NCBI GenBank assembly: GCA_013397695.1
Contig: VYZI01000202.1
Coordinates: 743,559-807,558 of the forward strand
Length of the DNA stretch: 64,000 nt
Origin: Centropus unirufus
Taxonomy: Eukaryota > Chordata > Aves > Cuculiformes > Centropidae
Direction: 5' to 3'
The position numbers and the translations under genes are program-made. Of the stretch, positions 24,795-34,960 are shown in pieces; positions within the stretch are counted from its first letter, which is position 1; every line of letters starts with the position of its first letter. The notes under the pieces are model-generated. The model was given only the letters and a program-made list of their open reading frames with translations. It had not been told where the DNA came from and did no database searches.

Positions 24795-27700
24795 TTGGTT
24801 TTATGCTGAAGCACTGTAAGCTTATTTGAATGGTAGATGGAAAGAACAGCATAGCAGCAACAGGAGTCTAAAAATTGCAAGTCAAAGGCAGATACGGGGC
24901 AACATCAGCTGTGCCTTCTACAATCTTTAAGTCAAGACAGCAAAGTAGGAGCAACCAAAAAATCATGAGAAAATCGTCTCTGCTCTAATCCTGGACTTAA
25001 ATGTAGATTTTTACAAACCCTACCTCAGATTAACATAACTCCAAGGCTTTCCAAATTAACTTCCTATAGCACCTACAGGCTACAACCCAGATGAGACAGA
25101 GCACGAGGACGCTACAGCTCACAGTCTTTTGACACTGAATATTCAGGCACTCCTAACATACTTCATTGCTTAGATTGGGGGGGGTAGGTTTGCAACACAA
25201 CACCATTTGCTAATCTCATATTACCCAGAGAATGCCCATGTGTCAGGGAAATTCCCAGCTGGTAAGTGGGATGGGTTACTTTCCAGAGGAGCAACACAAG
25301 GATATAGGAACAAAGACTTGAATGGAGGCCAGGGCTCAGTTGAAATACAATAAAGTTATCTGGATATTTGGGTGATAACAGGCACCTTAGCTTAAGAAAA
25401 AAAAATAGTAAGCCCTCATTATTAAATCCTCTTAATGTGGTCGTAAATGAAAAAAAAAAAGAGAAACATCTCATCTTTAACAGCAGGCATCCAGTCAGAG
25501 AGCATCACCTGGTATTTGTTAGTCATGTTAGCCCAACATTTTGCTGCCCTGTGTAGTAGTCACAATGGACTTTTCACCCTGCTCTCTAGGTACCATCCAC
25601 TGGACATTCTATGAGGTTTAGTCTCTTCCAAGCAGACCACTAATGTTTGCCAAGTACGTTGAGATCATCTGATGAAAGGCTCTATGGAGCCACAATCTAT
25701 TATTTCTTAGTCAGAAAAACACATTTGCTGAACAGGAAGAACAAAAGAATGAACTGTGGGCCCCCAATAAGCATTCAACACAAGTTAATTTGCTCAGCAG
25801 CTGTATTTTGCTGAGACAGATTGCATATTTTCATTGTTAAAATAAAAATGCCCACTGGGTTTGTATCCTTCATGCTTTACATTGCTGCCTGTTACATTCC
25901 AAATCTAGTCTAGTGAACAAATTCAATTCCTTTAATAAATAATTGCTCCACTCGAATAATTTTGCCATTGTCCAGGCAAAAATTAATGAAGCCAGGAGAC
26001 ATGGGAGGCTGCAGAATCATCCCCCTCATGGAAAAAAATAGTGGAAATCTAGCGCCTAGCAAGGCAGGCAGTATGTGTGAATCATGGCTGCCTGCCGATG
26101 CACCCGATTCAGAACAAAGCAATAAGAAAAATAATACTGCGCTACACCAACTAACCTTCAAGCTTAGTCACAGTTTTACACAGCTTATGAGCAGAGGGAG
26201 CAATGAATCTTTGATTTATGGTGCTCTGTTCCGATAGATTTAGGCTGAAGAAAACAGTAGCATTTCCTTGCATCTCTAACGACTTGTCTTTAGGTCTATT
26301 TTTTCCCCTTGTCGTCCCCTACATCACTAGGTTTTTTTTTATATCATTATTGAATTTTAAAGCGCTGGTGGGTAAATTCTTATCATCAGCTCCTACAGTA
26401 AAAATATGGAGTAACATCCATGAATCTGCCAAATTTTACTCCCCATCTTTTTTTTTGTCTCCCTGTTTCTCCTGCATCAGGCTGTCTACACAGAATTATC
26501 AGGGCTCTCATGCAATACTCAGAGTATGCAGGAGAAGATGCTTTGACTCCAAACCCCTACCTTCATTTATAATTCTTTTGTAAATTGTCTCAGGTTTTAC
26601 TTTTAGCCCAGAGGTGAATCATTCAGGAAAATCTGATAAAATCCATTTAACCACAGTTAAACTATCAAAACCTTAGCAAGTCCTAGTTACCTTTTAAGAA
26701 GTTTACACATGTTTATTTGAGCTCACATGATTAAAGTAAGTGCATGTTTATTTTAACTCTAACAGAGTGGCTCTGGACTTGGAACCCATGGAGAATCAGA
26801 CCTGTAAACATGCCCAGCGTTACTCTGTGCGATGTAAGGAACAGGGGGGAATGAAAAAATGTCACAAACAAAACATTTCTTTGAGAAACGGCTGAGCAAA
26901 CATGTGCTACATTGACATCAGCAGCTCATATGAAGGGGGTTGGTTCCTTTGGAAAGCAATTGGGTTTATTTTGAGGACAGAATTACCGAGCGGCAGTGCT
27001 GCTGCCCACAGTACACGGGAAGCACATTCTCAGCTCTGAGCCCAAATGTGTCTCATGTCTGGAGAGCAGACAGCCTGCTGCTCATGAACATCATGGTCCA
27101 CGTGGGAAGAAGAGGAGAGCAGCAGTGGGGACAGGAAGGCACAAAACCATCACCATGTATCTCCATCTGCCTTCACCACCATCAGGCACGTAAATCAGGC
27201 AGTCTCTTCTTGGGAAACGCCTGATGTGCTGCAAGGCAGAAGGGATATAGGATGCTGAGATACAGATATCTCCCCTGCAGGTGCATAGCACATGTGTGCC
27301 AGGTGCCAGGCTTGAGGTTGTTCTGACCCTTTCTTTTGCGATTTCTTTTTCTTAGAAACTCCTATGCTATTGACAGCCAACATCTGGAGAAGAAAGTTGT
27401 GCAAAGGGTGTTCTGCATACTGGATGTGGCCCACAAGACAATTATGTTCAGCCTCCACCCACATTTATATATAGCCCCAGAATAAACTCTTTTTCATAAT
27501 CCTGCCACAAGCTGACAAGCAGGGCAGCCCCAGAGTAGATTTTGCTGCTGTTGTAGAAAAGGAAGAGCACGTCTCATTTTATTAAAATACTAGAACAAGC
27601 CTGCCATATCATAAAAATTTAAAAATAGTGCAGAGTGCTACCTTACATAAAACACTGCCCTGAGCTGCCTTCTATTCACAGCATCCCAAATATATTTTAA

Positions 27701-28845
27701 TCCCAGAATAAGCCACAGAGCAGTAAAGGGGTCTGAAGCTGATGTTTTAGACACACAAATGCACCCCTTCCACTCCAAGTCTGCATGCAAAAATGCAAGT
27801 GCAATGACCATTTTCTGTAAAATTAAGAAGTAGCCTCATCTACCTACAACAATATTTCATCCCACTCAATTTTCATTTGCAAGCCTCATTTAATTAAGTG
27901 CATTTCTCAGAGATGCTCAAGGGAATGCTGTGCCCTCCAAAAATCAGTGGGACTCAACTTCACTCACCATCTGTGTTTTTTAATAGCCTCTTCAGAACAC
28001 CCACATAGGAGCGTGGGTGCATACCTGCAAATACCTGGGATGCCTAAGAGACTTTCCACAGCTTTTCCAGAGCTGCCGTATTTCAAAGGGGAAGGCCCTG
28101 CTACACCACCAGCTCTGTGGGTTGATGCTCTCAAAGGCTTTGGGTTGGCTTGGTGTCTCATGGTGAAGCTCCCACTTGAGGTCCCTTCTGGGTCAGAGGG
28201 GAACCTATGCCTGCTGCCTGTGTGTGCTCTGGATTGCTGCTCCATTCTAATGCCAGACTGGACAACACTCAGGAAGCTGTTTGAAAGCAAATGCTCTGCA
28301 GCCCCTTTCAGAAGCTCCAGATCTGTCTCAATGCAGCAATACAAGCACGCCAGAAATGTCACTGCCAAAAAGTTGTATTTTTCTTGCCTGCAGCTCCAGG
28401 GAGGTTACCATCCCCACGCCAACTGGAGTCTGTTTGTCGCCTTCCTATCTTTTCTCCACAAAGATCATCATCTTCCTCCCTGTGTTTAAACTAACCACAA
28501 ATATTTTGACAGAACTGGGCTAGGAAGCAATTACACTTGCAGTTATGCTGGCACATCTAAGGGGACGGCAACCTCTTGGCCTGACATAGCAGAAACCACA
28601 ACAGAATATCTGCCTTCAGCCTTAAGCTTGTATTCTTAATTCTTCTCCAGCAACTACATATCTCTACAATCTTTAGAGGCACTGAAAGAAAATTTCTTGG
28701 TCTTACTACATGGTGTGGTTGTCACATGAACCGTCAGAGCTGAGCCCTCAAATATGAGCCTCAGAGACACGCTTGGCCATACAGCCTTGAAAGCAGAATC
28801 ACAACACAGCACAAACACAACCGGTCTGACACTGGTAAAGGATTA
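24795..28845. other. Noncoding, no gene seen
   Basis: Mostly AT-rich unique DNA. The overlapping frames at 27947-28489 (plus, 180 codons) and 27964-28368 (minus) are the longest, and neither shows a recognisable domain. The AT-rich block at 25900-26200 (CAATTCCTTTAATAAATAATTGC, CAAAAATTAATGAAGCC) has enhancer-like texture in addition to the listed 27.6 kb patch. Confidence 0.66.
27585..27910. promoter_or_regulatory. Long AT-rich enhancer-like stretch
   Basis: The stretch starts with CATTTTATTAAAATACTAG, contains ATATATTTTAATCCC and ends with TTTCATTTGCAAGCCTCATTTAATTAAGTGC. It is nonrepetitive and lacks frames longer than a few dozen codons. It contains ATTTGCA and TAATTA cores at its right end. 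Regulatory function is inferred from texture only. Confidence 0.17.
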
Positions 28846-28849
28846 TTTC

Positions 28850-29505
28850 AGGCAAGCTGATGTCTGTCTGGCTCTGCGACAGCTCTGCAGAACAGGACCT
28901 GTCATCCTGGGGGATATCAAGATAAACAGAAATTAGCTGTATGCCCTTGCAGAAATGAAGACTAACCTCATGCAGGGTTGTATTAGCAAGAGCCTGACCA
29001 GCCTCCCAAAAGTACCTGGGAGGCTGCATCTGGGGCACTGGGTCCAGTCTGAGGCTGCCCTGGAGAGGGGAGACATTGGCCAACAGGAAAGAGTTGGCAG
29101 AGCGGTATTTTCATGCCGGAGACCTGGGACACACAGCACACAAGCACAGACTGAGAGGATCAAGTGTTTTTAGCACTGAAAAGCTTGTGGGGGTGTTTAA
29201 CTGCAGTCACCTACAGCCTACGTAGAGCCTGCCTCCTTTCAGAGCTGCACAGCAAGGAGGTGAGAGGCAACTGCCGTAAGTTGCAAGAAGTACAATTCAG
29301 ATGGGATAACGGAAAAAAAAATCATGACAGTGTTTACATTGCCCAGAAAGTCTGTTCAGTCATCGTCCTTGGAGGCATTCAGAACTTGATTGGGCAAGGT
29401 CCCGAGTAACCTGATCTAACTTTGAAGTTAACCTCGCATTAAACAAGAGGTTTGACCATGTGACCCCAAGAGCTCCCTTCCAACCTAAATTATTTTGTGA
29501 TTTTC
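28850..29505 (+). mobile_element. Old CR1 LINE copy, 3' part
   Basis: This plus-strand stretch follows the order of a CR1 LINE 3' region. GCAGAACAGGACCTG and CCTGGGGGATATCAAG come first, then TGCCCTTGCAG, then TATTAGCAAGAGCCTGACCAG, then GAGGCTGCATCTGGGGCACTGGGTCCAG. After a diverged middle, CTTGGAGGCATTCAGAACTTGATTGGGCAAGG, CAACCTGATCTAAC-like and GAGCTCCCTTCCAACCTAAATTATTTTGTGATTTT mark the 3' end near 29505. It is 5'-truncated, has internal deletions and is strongly diverged. The reverse transcriptase reading frame is destroyed by stops and indels. Short open frames across it are therefore remnants of a dead transposon or chance frames, not host genes. The 5' boundary is approximate. Confidence 0.85.
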
Positions 29506-30049
29506 TGGAAAAAGTTCAGATGCAGAAGTTATTTTACAAGCTCTTCTCTGAAAAATTCAGCTAAAAATACAACAGCTCTCCTGGGGTCTATAGCCGTGCT
29601 GATAAGGTGTCTGGCATCCATAGCTGAGTTTTCAGTGGAGCAGCTCGTGGGACTGCACGGCTGCAAAACAAGAGGCTCATCCCTAGTTCAGCCCCAAATG
29701 CTGAATCCTATCACCCAGACTGATCCAACTCAATCCAAACAGTGCTCCCTCAGCTCTTCTCTAATGACAAAAGGTTTTTTTTTTTTCTTTTAAGAGTTCA
29801 GTCTACCAGAGCTATCACAACAACTGTGCTTCCCCCTGTCAAATTCACTTTTTAAAAGCCATGAAAAATGGACTGAAGAGATTATGGGGAAATATCTCTG
29901 CACAAAAGCAGCACCAAAATAAACCTGTTTACTGAGGTTGAAAGGGGAGATCAGGCTATTGGGGAGGGAAAAATAGATCCCAATCCTTTGGAAGCCATGG
30001 GTTACCTGGAAGAAGCATCTCTCCTTTCACCCTTTTTTGTTTTTTTCAG

Positions 30050-30209
30050 GTGCCCAAGGCTCTGTCATGTGAGGAGCCACAAATGCCACGTGGATGGGGA
30101 TGGAAACAGTGCTGGCCAGCCCCGTGCACACCATGGGTGCAGCACAGCCCTCCACACAACACCCTCCTTAGTGCGGGAACATCTCCACCTGAATTTATGC
30201 CTTTTGCAG
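30050..30209 (+). other. Strong acceptor with open stretch
   Basis: CTCTCCTTTCACCCTTTTTTGTTTTTTTCAG, ending at 30049, is the best polypyrimidine tract plus AG in the window. Downstream, two frames are open for more than 150 nt. A weak donor-like GTAAAT begins at 30210. The peptide in either frame is W, C, H and P rich and unlike a conserved domain. Read as a strong splice-acceptor-like site only. Confidence 0.12.
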
Positions 30210-30907
30210 TAAATACTCTCTGCCTTAATGTGAATTCACTGCTCCAAAAATAGCTGTAATTACCCAAGAAGCAGAGAAGCCTATTTACAAGATTTAAAGG
30301 GGAAGAGGAAAGTAAATCTCTTAGATGAAAACTTATAACACCTGGGCCTTAAGGTGCAAAATTGAATTTAAAAGAGGCAACTTGCTTCTCTGGGAGAGGC
30401 TCAGCCTGTTTGGAGGGGCATCACAACTTGGTACTTTGCCCATGCCAGCCAACGGGAATTGCTCAAGTCAGATGGCAACAAAATATTACACGAAACTAAT
30501 TACTCCTCGTGAGCAAACTATCTGAAGAGAGGAGGGACCTCTGGCAATTCCCGTCTGTGAATGTTTGCAAGTCATCACTGCACATAAGAAAAGAGGAAAA
30601 AAAATCGAAAGAAGGCATAAAAAAGCCATGGATGTGCACACCAGAGTACCAGAAAATAATAATTCAAAATAATAAACTTGTTACAACAGCAGTGATGATT
30701 GTTTTCTGTCCAAGCTCTGAATAATTCAAAAGGTTATTGCTTCACTGAGTATCTCAAGGTATTTTCATACCTGCCAGAATTTTCTGCTGGTAAATAATGC
30801 ATCTGTGGTATTCAAACACACATGATCCCTAACTAATACTAAAGATTTAACATTGATGATTTTTAAATAGGTGGAAGTCTGAGGAAGGCAAATTCCTACT
30901 GAGCTGC

Positions 30908-31062
30908 CTGGGCCTTTCCATTTTCACCTTTACTTTTGGGTGCTAAAATTGCAATCCTCTCCTGTAGTTGCCATTTTCACACAGGTAATAAGGAGCTAAT
31001 AAAACTGATTAATTCAGCATTAGCCTATGAATTAATTCACAATAGGATTCCAGAAAAGGAGA
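30908..31062. promoter_or_regulatory. TAAT-rich enhancer-like patch
   Basis: About 150 bp of low-repeat, AT-rich sequence is packed with homeodomain cores: GGTAATAAGG, GCTAATAAAACTGATTAATTCAGCATTAGC and GAATTAATTCAC. A near-palindromic GAATTAATTC sits at 31027-31036. The density of ATTA/TAAT cores without any simple-repeat structure is typical of deeply conserved developmental enhancers. Conservation cannot be assessed here. Confidence 0.28.
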
Positions 31063-33704
31063 AAAAAATAAGTAAAACTAAAGGCACATCAATGTGCAGC
31101 ATGTTGAGCTTTTGTTTCTGCACTGCAGGTTGCCTGCCACGGTGCCCTGGTGCTGGCTCAAGTACCCTGGCATGAGCCTGGTGCTCTGGGCAGTACCCAG
31201 GAGCTGCAGCTCACAGCAGAGAGAGTTTGACACAGGTGGTCACAGTCACATCCCAGCCCAGGGAAGGGATGTGGTGGGACCCACAGCCCTGGCAGCTCTG
31301 GAATGCTCCCAGCCATGCTCCTGGCCTACCAGCCTCCCTTTGTAGGATGCTAATTGCAGAGACACAGGGAAAATACTTTAAATGATTACCAAAGCATGAC
31401 TAGGACTTCCATAGAAGACTTTGGCATTCAACACCTGTAAGCTTTGGTCCAAAAGAGGGAACAAACAACCTAAAAGGTGCTTAGAACCACATGTTTGTGC
31501 TGAGACTTAAAGGATGATGACAATCAAGAGGCAAGAAATGGAAGTAGAAATAAAGATAATACACAGCACAGAGAGTGAAGAGGCAGGATGCAGGTTTTTA
31601 TTTGAACTACTGAATTTTGCTGGTTTAGAGAAAATGCCTCCTGCATGCAAACTGCCTATGAATCCCACTCCTGTTTTACCTGAACTCAAAGCAAGGTGAA
31701 TTAATGTACAGCACAGCACTTCCAAGGGGGACCTGGAGAAGCCTCTCCCAGTGTCTTCCCTCTGTTTTACTGATCTTTCTGTTCCACCCAACGGATGCTG
31801 CCAGATTTATGGCTACAGAAAGAGAGGAAGCAGCTGTTCCTCTGGTTGATACGGAAATAGTAGGAATTTTCCTTTAGTCAGAGTGGAGATTCAGCTACCT
31901 CCCTGGAAATTAAAGAGAAAAGTTAAGAATGGAGGCAAGAGCCTAACCCAAGAGTCAAGAGTGACCTATGAAATTCATTAGCAAAGTCAAGGAGAGGCCT
32001 ATGTTTTTACACAGTATCTGATTTTTTTCTTGAATGTGGACTGTATTTAATAGGAATTTTCTTCTGATAACATCTGACTTTTCTCTGCTTGTTTGTGTTC
32101 ATCACGGGGGAAGAGCACACAAGTTGCAGCCTTTGTACGACCCAATGCAAACAATGGCACCCTACATTCTGGCTCACGTACTCGGTAGCAGAGACAAAGT
32201 GCTCACATTGCAGGTTGTAGATCAACCACATTTCAGGATCAGGGTGAGATCTGGAGATTCTGATGCCAGCATCTGTCTGAGACAGACAAGTGCAGGAAAG
32301 CACCCAGCTCCTAACAGCACTCACGTCCTGCTCTGCTTTGAATTCCAGATGCTGCATTTCTTACCCAGCCATTGCTGGTATCAGGTGGTTTTCCTCTTGT
32401 TTCTTGTCCCCAGGGAGGCCAGCATTTCTGATTTCAGGGCACTTTTCCCAAACTTTTCTAGCCCTGGACTTTTAAAATATTTTGTTTATCTTGCCGCAGT
32501 TCCTACTGTTTCTAAACTGTTTTTCTTATATTACAGAGCTTTCCCGTTGGAATAAACCTTTCTTTTCAAGTATGTTTGATAGGAGTTGGCTGGCTGCAGA
32601 GGAGAGAGCAAGGGCAAGAGGGGAGGGAGGGGTGGGTAGGCAGAGGAGAATTACAAGGTTTCAGATTCCTGTAAACAGAGAAACATTTTTCCAGTCATCA
32701 GTCTGAGCCCAGTGGAAATAGAGCTTCAGTTTCCTCTTGTTAACACTGCGGATCCGGTGGCAATGCTGTTGACATGCCTCCTTTTTCTCCAGCAGTTGTT
32801 GGATGCTGTTTAGTCTGCAGCTGATCAGCAAACCCGTGTGCTGGCGGTCAGTGCTGCAGTTTCCTTTTCCTTCATTTGCCAGGCATGCCCTAAAGCCCAG
32901 AAGCAGGTGCTTGTGCTCCAAGGAGGAACCTGCAAATGTGCCTGTGCTCCTCAAGTCCTGGCTCTGAACTTCACCATGCATTGGAGCAGCTGTGAAGTGG
33001 CTTTGAGGACTGCAGCTGAACTCCCTTAAAGGGAAGCAAAAACTTCTCAAAATTCCTCCCCTTTTGTTCTGCATAATCCCAGCAACCCTTCACTCTGCCC
33101 ACAACTGTTGTTTCTTGGCTAACTATATAAGGTGTAGGGTCTAGGTTAGGAAGCATCTTCAGGTTCTGTGCCTATGTGGTCACACTCCATGACCAGCATA
33201 TTTAGTAACCACCACAGTGCAAACACCCAGTGAGTTGCAGCTAGGCCACTGTTACCAAAGGCTTGTATACCTCTTTCCATTAGTCAATGTCAATATTTTC
33301 CCACTGTGGTCACGCACACACTGTTCATTTCAGAAGAATGTCCTCTGACTTGCCAGTGGTTTCCCATCAAGCAGTAAGCCAGCTCAGTTCTGATCCACCT
33401 GCAAAAGTTTATCAAGAGCCTGTGCACAGGCATTGAGCTTCCCAAATAAATCACTAAACACCTCCCTAGGAGGAGCTGAGTATAAAAGAATACTATAAAC
33501 GAATAAAAGAGCAAAGACACAATGTGTAGACATTTGCTCGGACGTGCAGTAATAATATTAACTTAAATCTTTTGCATATTGCTAAGACTTGAGTTTACAA
33601 TCCATACCTGCACCATTCATAAATACTGCACGTTCCCAGAAGGGCAAAGAATTATAGTGCTGCATTTGCTGACAGTGCCAGCTGACACATTTAGCAGGAA
33701 GGAG

Positions 33705-33895
33705 TCTTGTGGTTAAAACTCCTGTCTGGGGACCAGGAGAGGTTGGCTTAAACTTGGCTCTGCTACAGGCTTCCTGTGTCACCTTGCCGAAATCGCTTTG
33801 CTCAGTTCCCTCAGCCCTGAAACCAACTATTGTGAGGTGAGACCTAGACCAGTAACTCCATGACCAGCAAAGGACAGGTGCTATGGAAATGACTT
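33705..33895 (+). mobile_element. MIR-type (CORE-SINE) relic
   Basis: The segment shows the full order of a MIR-type SINE: GTGGTTAAAACTCCTGTCTGGGG, then ACCAGGAGAGGTTGGCTTAAACTTGGCTCTGCTAC, then CTTCCTGTGTCACCTTGCCGAAATCGCTTT, then CTCAGTTCCCTCAG. These correspond to the family's 'ggttaagagc', 'ggagtcaggagacctgggttcaaatcctggctctgccac', 'ctgtgtgaccttgggcaagtcactt' and 'cctcagtttcc' blocks. A weaker tail (ATTGTGAGGTGAGA and GGTGCTATGGAAATGA) suggests most of the element survives. MIR is an ancient tRNA-derived SINE family that was active in early amniotes, so the divergence fits. It is the best preserved of the SINE relics in this window. Confidence 0.8.
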
Positions 33896-33908
33896 CGTAC
33901 ATGTGCAT

Positions 33909-33927
33909 GTATATATATATATATATT
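33909..33927. repeat. (TA)n microsatellite
   Basis: An uninterrupted TA dinucleotide run of about eight units ends in TTTAA. It sits about 15 bp beyond the 3' end of the MIR-type relic at 33705-33895, so it may have grown from the A/T-rich tail of that SINE. Confidence 0.85.
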
Positions 33928-34264
33928 TAAGCGCAGCACAAATGGCTTGCTAGAAGGGCATGCAAGCATTCGAGTCACTTCCTAGAAACTTCTGTTTGTT
34001 TAGGTGGCTTTGCATGGTGTGCGATAACATTTCCTCGCTGTTGCTGTGGGCACAGACCTCCAGATGCACCCAGGGCAAACAGCAGTCTCTCCAGAAGTAT
34101 TCCTGGTGCACCTGTCAAAGATTACAATTAACTCATGACTGTTTGATGGCCTCTGTGCTAAATGAGTTTGGCTTCAGTCCAGTTTCCATTGGACAAGTGT
34201 CTCCATCTCAGGAACACCATGACATTTGGCATTTATTGTCCTCCTGGCTGGCACTCCTACCCAG

Positions 34265-34325
34265 GACTACGTATGGAATGTGTCAGGGGAACAGACTCGC
34301 TTTTCAGGCCCCAATCTGCTCTGAG
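34265..34325 (+). other. Candidate 61-nt exon
   Basis: The acceptor TGGCACTCCTACCCAG (ending 34264) is preceded by the pyrimidine-rich TTATTGTCCTCCTGGC. The donor CTGAG|GTAAGA at 34326 is good. The 61-nt interval is open in one frame and the frame extends beyond both sites. No protein family is recognised. Short exons of this type are common in avian lncRNAs, but chance is the default explanation. Confidence 0.14.
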
Positions 34326-34920
34326 GTAAGATGGTATAGAGGACCCCTTTGTTATTTTTCACATTTAACTTCCCTCTTGGAGATAGATGGAAGAGTTTCT
34401 GTTTCGTAGCTGTTAATACAGCATCTCTCACCACTGCAAAATCCTCTTCTTGCTTTATCCAACAATTCCCAAACCAGTCTCCTCCTTATACAAGGTGTTT
34501 TGTTCACAAAGACTAAACCATAAGCTCTCCCACAATGCCTAGATTAGCATGATATGATTCAGTAATTTTCTTTGTTGCAATCTCTCTCGCCCTGTCAGCA
34601 CATTCACTCGATATTGTTTTAAGCCTAGTCCTTCTGCGAGGTTTGTGCCTCTGTCCCCAGTCCACACGGAGCTGCACAAAACAAGTCAGACAGCGACATT
34701 CTTGTGTCAGGCGGCATTAGATTCCCAGCACACTCCTGCTAGCCATGGCAACATGGCTTTTAAACAGTAGACTACCTCCACACCTCTTTGGTGCCCCTCA
34801 CACACCCTCACAAATGGATTTTGGGAAGTGAGGATTCCACCCCTATGCCTACAACTGTCACTGCATCCCCCTGACCCATGGCTCATGCCCTGTGAGACTT
34901 TACCTCCTCCTGTGCTAAAA

Positions 34921-34960
34921 GGATAAAGGACACATTGCCAGGATAAAGGACACATTGTCA
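34921..34960. repeat. 20-bp tandem duplication
   Basis: GGATAAAGGACACATTGCCA at 34921-34940 is followed at once by a second copy at 34941-34960 that differs only by C to T at position 18. The near identity implies a recent local duplication by slippage. It lies in noncoding DNA. Confidence 0.9.

Larger units (their letters stand above)
29510..33700. other. Noncoding, no gene seen
   Basis: Contains the strong acceptor-like site at 30049 and the TAAT-rich patch at 30.9 kb. The 173-codon plus frame at 32034-32555 and the 137-codon minus frame at 32661-33074 are domainless. A second pyrimidine-rich acceptor (TTTCCTTTTCCTTCATTTGCCAG) ends near 32882 without a convincing downstream donor. Confidence 0.66.

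Noticed and set aside
27947..28489. 180-codon plus frame overlapped by a 134-codon minus frame
   Set aside because: Open frames on both strands over the same bases point to stop-poor composition rather than coding. There is no domain in either.
28754..29409. Several short frames across the old CR1 copy
   Set aside because: They lie in the decayed 3' region of a transposon and in mixed frames. They are not host genes.
32034..32555. 173-codon plus frame
   Set aside because: No domain and no conserved motif. The F/L-rich C-terminal part comes from T-rich DNA.
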